Source: JAENVT01 sp963805445
GTDB lineage: Bacteria > Actinomycetota > Acidimicrobiia > Acidimicrobiales > Ilumatobacteraceae
Length of the DNA stretch: 64,000 nucleotides
Direction of reading: 5' to 3'
NCBI GenBank assembly: GCA_963805445.1
Contig: CAWDUI010000054.1
Span: 310,001-374,000, forward strand
Part shown: positions 34,534 to 43,552 of the stretch, piece after piece
Layout of the letters: each line of letters opens with the position of its first letter
How positions within the stretch are numbered: the stretch's first letter is position 1
Translations under genes and position numbers: made by a program
Notes under the pieces: generated by a model
Seen by the model: only the letters and a program-made list of their open reading frames with translations
Told to the model about the DNA's origin: nothing
Database searches by the model: none

Positions 34534-36579
34534 ATGTCTGGTCGGCTGCTGAACAGGGAGCTGAGCTGGCTCGATTTCAATCGCCGCGTCCTCGCCCTGG
34601 CCCATGAACCGGGCATCCCGTTGCTCGAACGGCTCAAGTTCGTGGCGATCTGCTCGTCGAACCTCGACGAGTTCTTCCAGGTGCGCATCTCCGCGTTGAA
34701 AGATCAGGTGGCCGCCGGCGTGGCCGGCACGGCGACCGGCGGGCTGACACCCAGCCAGCAACTTGCCGCGATCGGCCCGAACGTCGAAGCCTTCGTGATC
34801 GACCAGGAGAAGCTGTTGCTCGACGTGCTCGTGCCCGACCTCGCCGAGCAGGGTGTGCGATTCGTCGGTTGGGACGATCTCGACGACGACGACAAGCTGT
34901 ATCTGGTCGACGTGTTCGAGCAGCGCATCTTTCCGGTGCTCACACCGTTGGCGGTCGACCCTGCGCACCCGTTTCCGTATCTCTCCAACCTCGCCCTCAA
35001 CCTGGCGGCGATGGTCAGCGACCCTGACACCGGCGAGCGCCGCTTTGCCAGGGTCAAGGTGCCGACGGTGTTCCCGCGCCTGGTCGGGTTGCCCGACGGC
35101 ATCCGCTTCCTCCCGGCAGAACAGCTGATCGCCGCCCAGCTGCACAGCTTGTTCGTCGGCATGGTCGTGGAGGAGCACGCCGTCTTCCGGGTCACCCGCA
35201 ACGTCGATCTCACGCTGGAGGACGAAGACGCCGACGACCTGCTGGCGGCCGTGGAGATGGAGCTGCGGCGCCGCCGGTTCGGGCGCGAGGTGCGTTTGGA
35301 GGTGCAGGCCGGGATCAGCGAGGAGATGCTCGATCTGCTCCTGCGCGAGCTGGACCTCAATCGCAGCGACGTCACCGAACATCGCGCGCCGCTCGACCTG
35401 ACGTGCCTCTGGCAGATGCACGCGCTCGACCGACCCGATCTCAAGGATTGGCCGTGGCCGCCGGTCACAGCGGGGCGCATCGCCGCCGCCGAAGATGCCG
35501 ACCGCAGCATCTTCTCGGTGATCAGGGAGCGCCCGCTGATGGCGCATCATCCGTACGAGAGCTTTGCCAGCAGCATCGAGTCGTTCATCGCCCAAGCGGC
35601 CGACGACCCTCGGGTGCAGAGCATCAAGATGACGTTGTATCGCGCTGGTGGCGACAGTCCCATCGCCCGCAGCCTGATGCGCGCCGCCGAACGCGGCGTG
35701 CAGGTGGCGGTGCTGGTGGAGCTCAAGGCGCGCTTCGATGAGGCCACCAACGTCACGTGGGCGAAGGCACTCGAACGCGCCGGGGTCCACGTGGTGTACG
35801 GCTTCGTCGGACTCAAGACCCACGCCAAGTGCGTACTGGTGGTGCGGGCCGACGAGGATGGCCTGCGCCGGTACTGCCACATCGGCACCGGTAACTACAA
35901 CTCGCGGACGGCTCGGCTGTACGAGGACGTCGGGTTCCTCACGTGTGACCCTCCCGTCGGCGACGATGTGGCCCAGTTGTTCAACCACCTCACGGGCTAC
36001 AGCCGGGCGCACGACTACTACTCGTTGCTGGTCGCCCCACGCGATCTTCGTGGCCAGTTGATCGATCTCATCGAGCACGAGACGACATTCGGTTCCGAAG
36101 GCCGCATCGCTGCCAAGTTGAACTCGCTCGGCGATCCCGAACTGGTCGAGGCGTTGTACGCGGCGAGCAACGCGGGGGTGCAGATCGATCTGGCGATCCG
36201 TGGCATCTGCTGCCTGCGTCCGGGGGTCAGCGGTTTCAGCGACAACATCCGCGTGCGCTCGATCCTGGGTCGATATCTCGAGCATTCACGAATCATTCGC
36301 TTTGCCCACGGCGACGAGGGCGGGCCGCTGTTCTTGATCGGCTCGGCCGACTGGATGCCCCGCAACCTGGATCGGCGCATCGAGGTGCTCGTTCCGGTCC
36401 ATCACCCGAAGCACCAGGCGTGGCTGGACCAGGTGTTCAACTTCGACTTCGCCGACGACATCGTGCGCTGGGAGATGGACGCCGAGGGCAGCTGGCAGCG
36501 ACGCGGGCCGGAATCCTTCTCCGAGGGCGATTCGCAGGAACGCTTCTACCACTGGGTTGCCGACCGGCAGCGTCGCTGA
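34534..36579 (+). CDS. ppk: Polyphosphate kinase 1
   Basis: Intact 681-aa PPK1, which polymerises the gamma-phosphate of ATP into polyphosphate reversibly. The N-terminal motif NRELSWLDFNRRVLALA, the FQVRISALKDQV segment and the phospholipase-D-like catalytic domains are present. His430 in THAKCVLVV is the autophosphorylation histidine, and His592 in FAHGDEGGPLF is the second catalytic histidine; both are followed by the expected GTGNYN and SADWMPRNLDRRIEV. It lies immediately upstream of the PHO box and the phosphate-control genes. Confidence 0.96.
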   Translation: MSGRLLNRELSWLDFNRRVLALAHEPGIPLLERLKFVAICSSNLDEFFQVRISALKDQVAAGVAGTATGGLTPSQQLAAIGPNVEAFVIDQEKLLLDVLVPDLAEQGVRFVGWDDLDDDDKLYLVDVFEQRIFPVLTPLAVDPAHPFPYLSNLALNLAAMVSDPDTGERRFARVKVPTVFPRLVGLPDGIRFLPAEQLIAAQLHSLFVGMVVEEHAVFRVTRNVDLTLEDEDADDLLAAVEMELRRRRFGREVRLEVQAGISEEMLDLLLRELDLNRSDVTEHRAPLDLTCLWQMHALDRPDLKDWPWPPVTAGRIAAAEDADRSIFSVIRERPLMAHHPYESFASSIESFIAQAADDPRVQSIKMTLYRAGGDSPIARSLMRAAERGVQVAVLVELKARFDEATNVTWAKALERAGVHVVYGFVGLKTHAKCVLVVRADEDGLRRYCHIGTGNYNSRTARLYEDVGFLTCDPPVGDDVAQLFNHLTGYSRAHDYYSLLVAPRDLRGQLIDLIEHETTFGSEGRIAAKLNSLGDPELVEALYAASNAGVQIDLAIRGICCLRPGVSGFSDNIRVRSILGRYLEHSRIIRFAHGDEGGPLFLIGSADWMPRNLDRRIEVLVPVHHPKHQAWLDQVFNFDFADDIVRWEMDAEGSWQRRGPESFSEGDSQERFYHWVADRQRR

Positions 36580-36589
36580 TTCGCCCGGC

Positions 36590-36622
36590 GTTCTCCTGCT
36601 GTTCACCGGCGGTTCACCTGGA
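36590..36622 (+). promoter_or_regulatory. PHO box of three 11-bp direct repeats
   Basis: Three head-to-tail 11-bp units start at 36590, 36601 and 36612: GTTCTCCTGCT, GTTCACCGGCG and GTTCACCTGGA. The GTTCACC core repeated every 11 bp is the arrangement bound by PhoP/RegX3-type regulators in actinobacteria. It begins 10 bp after the ppk stop and precedes pstB, so it probably drives pstB-phoU-sensor-regulator under phosphate limitation. A possible -10 (TACGTT) lies at 36650-36655. Confidence 0.75.
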
Positions 36623-36722
36623 CTCAGGGTTGGCGACACCTGCGGTCTTTACGTTGTCGACGGTGCTCGTGTCGGTTCATTCCCCGTTTCCAACTACCGT
36701 TGTCGTCGATGATGCCGGCGAC

Positions 36723-37578
36723 ATGGTGGACCAGCGAGTGACGACCTTGCAGGACCAGGGGGCCGACGAATCGATCAGCGAGGGCCTCGCCGCACCGGGA
36801 CTGTTCACCACGGTCGGGCTGTCGGTTCACTATGGGGCGTTCTGCGCGGTCCGCGATGTCAACCTGTCGATCCGGGAGCACGAGATCACCGCGTTCATCG
36901 GCCCCTCGGGGTGCGGCAAGACGACGGTGCTGCGTTGCTTCAACCGGATGAACGATCTCATCCTCGGCGCACGGGTGGCAGGCAGGGTCGAGTACCACGG
37001 TGTCAACCTGTACGACCCGGGAATCAACGCTGTCGAGGTTCGCCGGCGGATCGGCATGGTGTTCCAGAAGGCGAACCCCTTCCCGAAGAGCATCTACGCC
37101 AACGTCGCCTACGGTCCGCGCCTGACCGGTCTGCGCAACAAGGCCGAGCTCGACGAGGTCGTCGAGCGGTCGCTACGCGGCGCGGCGTTGTGGGACGAGG
37201 TCAAGGACCGTCTGAAGGCGTCCGGGTTGAGCCTGTCGGGTGGCCAGCAGCAACGCTTGTGCATTGCCAGAGCGATCGCGGTCGAGCCAGATGTGATCTT
37301 GATGGACGAGCCGTGCAGCGCCCTCGATCCCATCGCCACGGCGAGGATCGAAGAGCTGATGCAGGAGATGAAAGAGCGGTACACGATCGTGATCGTCACC
37401 CACAACATGCAGCAGGCCGCCCGGGTCAGCGACCGAGTCGCCTTCTTCACGACCGAGGCCGGCAGTGAGCGGTGAACGGCCGACCGGTGTGATGGTCGAG
37501 TTCGGGCGAACCGCCAAGATCTACTCGAACCCCAGCGACCCTCGCACCGAGCGCTACGTGACGGGAAGGTTCGGCTGA
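36723..37578 (+). CDS. pstB: Phosphate ABC transporter ATP-binding protein PstB (frameshifted near the C-terminus)
   Basis: ATPase of the high-affinity phosphate importer, about 284 aa. Walker A GPSGCGKTT, the PstB-typical VFQKANPFPKSIYANVAYG, signature LSGGQQQR, Walker B VILMDEPCSALDPIAT and H-loop VTHNMQQA are present. One extra base near 37465 ends the frame at SER*. In the next frame the normal C-terminus continues (GERPTGVMVEFGRTAKIYSN ... ERYVTGRFG) to 37578. pstS, pstC and pstA are absent from the window. The start at ATG 36723 is approximate. Confidence 0.9.
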
Positions 37579-37579
37579 G

Positions 37580-38326
37580 ATGAACGAGCTACGCAAAGGC
37601 TTTCACAACGATCTCGACGACGCTCGCGCCGAACTCGTGCGCCTCGCCGCGTCGGTCACCGAACTGATCCCCCGAGCAACAGCAGTGTTGCTCGACGGCG
37701 ATCTCGAGGGGGCCGACTACATCATCCAGGGCGACGACGAGATCGATGCCCGCTCGCTCGACCTCGAGGAGCACTGCTACCGGATCCTGGCGTTGCAGGC
37801 ACCGGTCGCCAGCGACCTTCGCCAGGTCGTCGCGTTGATGAAGATGATCGCCGACGTCGAGCGATCCGCCGACCTCGTCTGCAACATCTGCAAAGCGGCG
37901 CGGCGCATCTACGGCCACGACCTCGACCCGAAGCTGCGCGGAATCATCTCGCGGATGGGCGAGCAGGCCCAGCAGCTGTACACCGCGGCGATCGAGTCGT
38001 TCGTCGAGAACGACGCCGCCAAGGCCGCGGCGATCGACGACATGGATTCGTACCTCGACGGGCTGCAGAAGCAGTTCGTGCAGGCGATCTTCGAAAGCCA
38101 CGCGGCCGGGCGCATCGACCTCCAGGTCGCGGTGCAGCTGGCGGTGGTCGCACGGTTCTACGAACGAATCGGTGACCATGCTGTGAACGTCGGCGAACGT
38201 GTTCGGTTCGTGATCACCGGATGGTTGCCGGAGCACCACGGTGCTGCGCGCTTCCGCCTGCGCACCGACGATACGGGCGAGCTGCCACGACTGGCGACCA
38301 CCCCACCCGGTGAACAACCATCGTGA
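37580..38326 (+). CDS. phoU: Phosphate signalling protein PhoU
   Basis: A 248-aa protein with the two three-helix bundles of PhoU. The paired metal-cluster motifs are visible as EIDARSLDLEEHCYRILALQ...DLRQVVA and DDMDSYLDGLQKQF...RFYERIGDHAVNVGERV. PhoU links the Pst transporter to the sensor kinase and keeps the regulon off when phosphate is plentiful. It follows pstB by one base and overlaps the kinase start. Confidence 0.94.
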   Translation: MNELRKGFHNDLDDARAELVRLAASVTELIPRATAVLLDGDLEGADYIIQGDDEIDARSLDLEEHCYRILALQAPVASDLRQVVALMKMIADVERSADLVCNICKAARRIYGHDLDPKLRGIISRMGEQAQQLYTAAIESFVENDAAKAAAIDDMDSYLDGLQKQFVQAIFESHAAGRIDLQVAVQLAVVARFYERIGDHAVNVGERVRFVITGWLPEHHGAARFRLRTDDTGELPRLATTPPGEQPS

Positions 38327-39388
38327 TGACCTTCCGTCGTCGCCGGCCCTCACCGGTCGCCGAGTCGCACCACGACGACGATCTCGCAGTGCGGGCGCAA
38401 CTCGAAGCCGAGATCCTGCAGCTGCGGCGGGCCCTCGACGCCTTGCCGATCGGTGTGGTGCTGGTCGACCCGACGGGACACACGACCGTCGAGAACGTCG
38501 CCGCCCTCACGCAGCACGGCCACGCCGCTGTACTGGTGAAAGAAGCGGTCGAGCGACACGTGCGCAGAGCCCTACGCGGTGACGCCAGCGGGCAGTCCGT
38601 CGAGTTCATCGGCCCACCGCGAACGGTGCTGGCCGTGCAGGCGATCCCGCTGCAAGACGGCGGTGCGCTCGTGACCATCGACGATGTCAGCGAGCGCGCC
38701 CGCCTGGATGCGGTGCGAACTGACTTCGTTGCCAACATCAGCCATGAGCTGAAGACGCCGGTCGGGGCCCTTGCAGTGCTGGCTGAGGCACTCGCCGACA
38801 TCGACGACCCGAATGCGATCCGGCGGCTGGCCGACAAGATGGTCGGCGAGGCGCATCGCGCCGGCACGCACCATCGACGACTTGCTGGAGTTGTCGCGCA
38901 CCGAGCTCGGCGGCGCTGCGGCCACCGACGTCGTCTTGGTTTCCCAGGTGATCGATGAAGCGGTCGTGCGTGCCCAGGCGGCAGCCGATCACCACTCGAT
39001 CAAGGTCAGCGTCGATCACGGCCCGGGTGACCTGCGCGTCGTGGGCAGTCACCGTCAACTGGTCTCCGCCGTGGCCAACCTTCTGGAGAACGCCGTCAAG
39101 TACAGCGACGAGGGATCCAGCGTGGTGGTCGAAGCCCGCAGCGACCACGGATGGATCGAGATGATCGTGACCGACACCGGTGTCGGCATACCGGCCCGCG
39201 ACATCGACCGCATCTTCGAGCGCTTCTACCGTGTCGATCGGGCGCGAAGCCGCGACACCGGTGGCACCGGCCTCGGCTTGTCGATCGTCCGTCACGTGGT
39301 GGCGAATCACGCGGGAGACGTCACGGTTCAATCCCGAGAAGGGGAGGGCTCGGTGTTCACCATTCGTGTGCCGGTGGCGGAATCGTGA
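38326..39388 (+). CDS. senX3: PhoR/SenX3-type sensor histidine kinase, apparently soluble (frameshifted)
   Basis: Kinase of about 353 aa. A PAS-like sensor region (RRALDALPIGVVLVDPTGH) precedes the H-box VANISHELKTPVGAL, N-box NLLENAVKYSDEG, G1 DTGVGIPARD and G2 GTGLGLSIVRHVV. No transmembrane helix is evident at the N-terminus, unlike typical SenX3 or PhoR. One extra base near 38870 splits the dimerisation helix (expected RTIDDLLELSRTELGG). Its start overlaps the phoU stop, and its own stop overlaps the regulator start as GTGA. Confidence 0.87.
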
Positions 39389-40095
39389 CCGCACAGCCGG
39401 TGGTGCTGGTGGTCGAGGACGAGCCGAGCTTCGTCGAGGCGTTGACCATCGGGTTGACCCGCGAGGGCTTCCGGGTGGTCTCGGTCGGTGACGGGTTCGA
39501 GGCCGTGCAGCGCTTCGACGACGTTCAGCCCGACATCGTGCTGCTCGACGTGATGCTGCCGCGTCTCAGCGGCATCGACGTGTGTCGTCAGCTGCGCAAG
39601 CGAAGTCACGTGCCGATCATCATGGTCACCGCCAAGGGCGCCGAGATCGACACGGTCGTCGGGCTCGAGGTCGGTGCCGACGACTACATCACCAAGCCGT
39701 ATCGCATGCGTGAGGTCGTGGCCAGGATGCGCGCCGTGTTGCGGCGATCCCCTGGCGACGGTTCCGTTGCATCGGAGCTGTCACCGGGCTCGGTCGCCGT
39801 CGGCGACGTCGTGCTCGATCCCGACGAGCACCGCGTGACCATCGACGGTGGCGACGTGTCGCTGCCGCTGAAGGAGTTCGAGTTGTTGCACCTGCTGCTG
39901 GCCAACGCCGGCAGGGTGTTGCCCCGCGAGACGCTGATCGATCGGGTGTGGGGCAGCGACTACGTCGGCGACACCAAGACGCTCGACGTGCACATCAAGC
40001 GATTGCGCGCCAAGGTCGAGCCCGACCCGGCCAATCCGACGCGGATCATCACCTATCGGGGGCTCGGCTACAAGTTCGACCGCGCCAAAGACTGA
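39385..40095 (+). CDS. regX3: RegX3/PhoB-type response regulator
   Basis: OmpR-class regulator of 236 aa. The receiver domain has the acidic pair VVEDEPS, the phosphoacceptor aspartate in IVLLDVMLPRLSG and the switch lysine in DDYITKPYRM. The winged-helix domain ends with RVWGSDYVGDTKTLDVHIKR and YRGLGYKF. It should bind the PHO box upstream of pstB. It is coupled to the kinase by a GTGA overlap. Confidence 0.93.
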   Translation: MTAQPVVLVVEDEPSFVEALTIGLTREGFRVVSVGDGFEAVQRFDDVQPDIVLLDVMLPRLSGIDVCRQLRKRSHVPIIMVTAKGAEIDTVVGLEVGADDYITKPYRMREVVARMRAVLRRSPGDGSVASELSPGSVAVGDVVLDPDEHRVTIDGGDVSLPLKEFELLHLLLANAGRVLPRETLIDRVWGSDYVGDTKTLDVHIKRLRAKVEPDPANPTRIITYRGLGYKFDRAKD

Positions 40096-40108
40096 CCCGC
40101 GTCCTACC

Positions 40109-41426
40109 ATGCCGGGCGTGTCCAGTGGTCGGCGCCCACCCGTTCCGTCGCACCCGCCTGTTCCCGTGGTGTCGCCGTTCAAGAGGTTGGCGAGAACCCA
40201 CGCCCTGATGACGGCCGGCGACGTGGCGATGGTGGTGTCGCTCGCCGGCTCGCTGTTCTTCTCGATCAGCCCCGATGCCGCCCGCAGCAAGGTGCTGTTG
40301 TACCTGCTCGTCAGCTTCGCCCCGTTCGCCGTGGTCGCCCCGTTGATCGGGCCGTTCATCGACCGCGCTCCCGGCGGCCGCCGGCTGATCATCCAACTCA
40401 CCGCCGTCGGGCGGGCGCTGCTCTTCATCACGATGATCTTCCACCTCGACGACCTGCTGCTGTTTCCCCTTGTCGTTCGGTGTGATGATCCTGCAGAAGA
40501 CCTACGGCGTTTCTCGCTCGGCGTTGATCCCGACGGTGGTCAACAGCAAGACCGAACTGGTCGAGGCGAACTCGAAGCTCGGTCTGATCTCGGGGGCGAT
40601 CGGCGCGCTCGCCGCGGCCCCGGCCGGCGGGCTGGCGGCGATCTCGCCGAAGCTCTCGCTGATCTTCGGCGTCGTGATGTTCGTGTGTGCGGTGATCTCC
40701 GCAAGCGGATTGCCGCGCGGCGCCGTCGCACCGTCGGCCAAACCGGCCGAGCGGCTCGAGTTGCGCAACGCGGCACTGCGCTCGGCGGCCGTTGCGATGA
40801 GCATGATCCGCGCCGCGATCGGGTTCACGTTCTTCGAGCTGCTCTTCTGGCTGCGCGAGAACAGCTACAGCAACGTGTGGATCGGCGCTGTCATCGGTGC
40901 ATCGACGGCCGGGCTGATGATCGGCAACGGGCTGGCATCACCGCTGCGTGGCCGGCTCCGCGAGGAGCTGATGCTGACCACGGCGATCATCCTGGTCGCG
41001 GTCTCGGGGCTCGGCGCGGCGTCGTTCGGTGGGGTCGGCGCGGCGATCGTGCTGGCCGCGGTCGTCAACATGGCCTCGGGAATCGGGCGGATGGCGTTCG
41101 ACTCGATCGTGCAGCGTGACGCCCCCGACGCCAACCAGGGTCGAGCGTTTGCCAAGTTCGAGACCAGGTTCCAGCTGTCGTGGGCAGTTGCCGGTGTCAT
41201 CCCGGTTCTGGTGACGTTCCCGGGCCGCGCCGCGTTCTTGGTCGTCGGCTTGATCGGGGTGTCGTCCGGCGTGCTCTACATCCGGGCCTCGCGCTCGCGA
41301 TCGCGTGGCCGATCGGCGGCCAGTGTGCCTAGTCGCCGGGCAGTTCGAGGCGGGCCACCCAGAGGCCCGGCGCATCGATCTCGGCCGAGGTCGGCAAGGC
41401 GTTCGGGCGGGCAAGAAGCGCACTGA
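40109..41426 (+). CDS. MFS-type membrane transporter (frameshifted)
   Basis: Polytopic membrane protein of about 440 aa with repeated hydrophobic helices and the MFS-like loop GPFIDRAPGGRR after the second helix. The TYGVSRSALIP segment suits the exporter/permease type. One extra C in the C-run near 40470 breaks it; corrected it reads LLLFPLSFGVMILQKTYG. The predicted C-terminal tail (arginine/serine rich) runs about 98 bp into the convergent gene, so a second error may hide an earlier stop near 41330. The substrate is unknown. Confidence 0.75.
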
Positions 41427-42513
41427 GGGTGGCCTCGCCGACGCGATCGACGACGCCACCGATGAAGTTCTTGCCGCGCTGCACCTGATGGTGCGTCAGT
41501 CGCAGGCCCAGCAACCGTTCGATGTAGAGATCGTCGGCGCCGTGATCGACCCTGCGTCGCCGCACGGCTTCGGCGATGCGGAGGGCGTCGCCACCGATCA
41601 CGCGGACCGATACCCCGTCGACCATGTAGTCGACGTAGCCGATGACCACTGCGGCAGCAGCGTCGAGCGACGGCTCGAGCTCGCGCTGCTCGGGCGATTG
41701 CACGGCCCCCAGCAGGACCGCCGGATCGCCGAGGACCTGCTGCATCGCCTGCATCGGGTCGTCGTCGTCGGAGTCGAGCGATCCGAGCTTTTCGGCGATC
41801 GCCTCGGGATCGGGTCGGAAGGCGCCGACGTGGCGGCGCACCAACGAGGCGAAGTCTTCACGCAGTGACGTGATCGAGAACAACGCATGCCCGGTGAGCT
41901 CTTGGGCCAGGACCCACATGCGCATCTCGTCGGCAGAGATGCTCCACTCCTCGGCAAAGCGGTCGATGTTGCTGGGCAGGACGGTGATGCTGGAGTCCTG
42001 CCGGGGGATCGGCAGGTCGTACTGGCCAAATGCCTGCGTGGCCATCCGCCCGACCATGGAGCCGACCGCCATGCCCATCATCGAGGGAGCCATCATCTTG
42101 CTGAGGTTGGCCATCATGGCCATCATCGGGTCGGCGTTGAGATCGATGGCGTCGGGGTCGGACGACGGGGCCGGCTGGCCGAGCGAGGTGGCCAGCTCGG
42201 TGAACAGCGGTCGGTACGCCTCGAGCGTGCGCTGCGCCCACGTACCCGCCGTGACCGGCAGGATCTCCGGTGACGGCCCGTCGAACCCGGTGAGATCACG
42301 CACGTGCAACTCGGCGATCTGGGCGAGCTGACCGAGTTTGATGCGCACGCTTGGATCGATGTTGGGTTCAGCGGCACCGCCGGTGGCGGCCAGGCCGGCG
42401 AACTGCCGCGCCGCGTCCCAGTTGAGTGGGCCCTGGCCGGACAGCGCCCGGGCCAGGTCGCCGAACATCGGGAGGTTCTCGAACGGGTTCTCGGACCCTT
42501 GTCCGTCTGCCAT
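41329..42513 (-). CDS. DUF2342/zinc-dependent metalloprotease-like protein
   Basis: A 394-aa protein of the actinobacterial family often annotated as zinc-dependent metalloprotease or F420-biosynthesis-associated protein. It has the long N-terminal region (NPFENLPMFGDLARALSGQG), a Met-rich segment (MMAMMANLSKMMAPSMMGMA), the helical DLPIPRQDSSITVLPSNI block and MRMWVLAQELTGHALFS. The position that would carry HExxH reads QELTGH here, so proteolysis is doubtful. TAGGCT lies 7 nt before the ATG. Confidence 0.8.
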   Translation of the reverse strand: MADGQGSENPFENLPMFGDLARALSGQGPLNWDAARQFAGLAATGGAAEPNIDPSVRIKLGQLAQIAELHVRDLTGFDGPSPEILPVTAGTWAQRTLEAYRPLFTELATSLGQPAPSSDPDAIDLNADPMMAMMANLSKMMAPSMMGMAVGSMVGRMATQAFGQYDLPIPRQDSSITVLPSNIDRFAEEWSISADEMRMWVLAQELTGHALFSITSLREDFASLVRRHVGAFRPDPEAIAEKLGSLDSDDDDPMQAMQQVLGDPAVLLGAVQSPEQRELEPSLDAAAAVVIGYVDYMVDGVSVRVIGGDALRIAEAVRRRRVDHGADDLYIERLLGLRLTHHQVQRGKNFIGGVVDRVGEATLSALLARPNALPTSAEIDAPGLWVARLELPGD

Positions 42514-42520
42514 GAACGTG

Positions 42521-42548
42521 AGCCTACGGCCAACGTCGGCGCTAGCGT
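42521..42548. promoter_or_regulatory. Divergent leaderless promoter pair
   Basis: Within a 43-bp divergent spacer, TAGGCT (minus, 42526-42521) lies 7 nt before the DUF2342 ATG and TAGCGT (plus, 42543-42548) lies 8 nt before the epimerase ATG. Neither gene has a Shine-Dalgarno sequence. Confidence 0.45.
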
Positions 42549-42556
42549 CCGTCGCC

Positions 42557-43531
42557 ATGACGGTCGTGTCGACGACTTCCACAGTTTGGGTCAGCGATGG
42601 CTCCGACGGTCTCGGCCGTCGTGTGCTCCAGCGGCTCAATCGCGCGCCGCAGATGATCGAAGGTCTGATCGGTGACAGTGAGGTCATCGTGTGGCTGGCA
42701 TCCGCCGATGTCGACGCTCGCGCCCGTCGGCGGCAGAGCGCGACCGACGGCGTGACGGCGGCGTTGGCCGAAGCCGAGCAGGCGCGCCACTTGGTGCTGG
42801 TCTCGTCGGCGATGGTGTACGGCGCGTGGGCCAACAATCCCGTGCCGATCACCGAGGAGGCCGTGCTGCGGCCCGACGTCGAGTTCGTGTACGCCCGGCA
42901 GCTCGGCGCCGTCGAGCAGTTGGTCGACGAGTGGCGGCTTGCCGTAGCCGGCCGTACGGTCACGGTGTTGCGGCCAGTGGTCGGTATGGCCGCCGGCAGC
43001 ACGGTGGGGTTGGCCGCCGCGCTGGCTGCCGGCATGGGCCAACGCGTCGGCGAAGATGACCCGCCGGCCCAGTTCCTGCACCTCGAGGACCTCGCCTCGG
43101 CTGTCGTGCTGGCCGCGGAGCAACGCCTCGACGGCGTCTACAACGTCGCACCCGACGGTTGGGTTGCCGGTGAACGAGTGCGCGCCCTGGCCGGCGCGGT
43201 GCCGCGGCTCAAGCTGCCGGCGCGGATGACCGAAGTCATCGGGAACCTGCGTTGGAGGTTCCAACGCGGTCCGATCCCACCCGGCCTGCGCAGCTACACC
43301 CGCTGGCCATGGCTCGTCGCCAACGACCGGTTGAAGGCCGAGGGCTGGGCACCGACCGTCACCAATGAGCAGGCTTACGTCGAAGGCACCGAGGCCAAGT
43401 GGTGGACGATGGTCAGCCCGAAACGCCGTCAAGAGATCGCCCTCGGCGGTCTCGGCGCGCTGCTGGTCGGCATCGGCATCGGCGTGTGGCGAGGCGTTCG
43501 CCGCGCCCAACGCCGCCGCGCCGCCCGCTGA
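42557..43531 (+). CDS. NAD-dependent epimerase/dehydratase-like protein with C-terminal membrane helix
   Basis: A 324-aa extended-SDR protein. The N-terminal dinucleotide loop is degenerate (VWVSDGSDGLGRRVLQRL), but LVLVSSAMVYGAW, the tyrosine-containing FVYARQLGAVEQL, VLRPVVGMAAG and DDPPAQFLHLEDLASAV match sugar-nucleotide epimerases. The catalytic lysine of YxxxK is replaced (YARQL), so enzymatic activity is uncertain. A single hydrophobic helix (LGGLGALLVGIGIGVWRG) near the C-terminus would tether it to the membrane. It converges with the HtrA-like gene. Confidence 0.75.
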   Translation: MTVVSTTSTVWVSDGSDGLGRRVLQRLNRAPQMIEGLIGDSEVIVWLASADVDARARRRQSATDGVTAALAEAEQARHLVLVSSAMVYGAWANNPVPITEEAVLRPDVEFVYARQLGAVEQLVDEWRLAVAGRTVTVLRPVVGMAAGSTVGLAAALAAGMGQRVGEDDPPAQFLHLEDLASAVVLAAEQRLDGVYNVAPDGWVAGERVRALAGAVPRLKLPARMTEVIGNLRWRFQRGPIPPGLRSYTRWPWLVANDRLKAEGWAPTVTNEQAYVEGTEAKWWTMVSPKRRQEIALGGLGALLVGIGIGVWRGVRRAQRRRAAR

Positions 43532-43552
43532 TCTTCACGGCGGGCGCGGTCG

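Noticed and set aside
34528..36285. 585-aa open frame antisense to ppk
   Set aside because: The plus-strand polyphosphate kinase is intact and strongly conserved; the antisense frame is low-complexity shadow.
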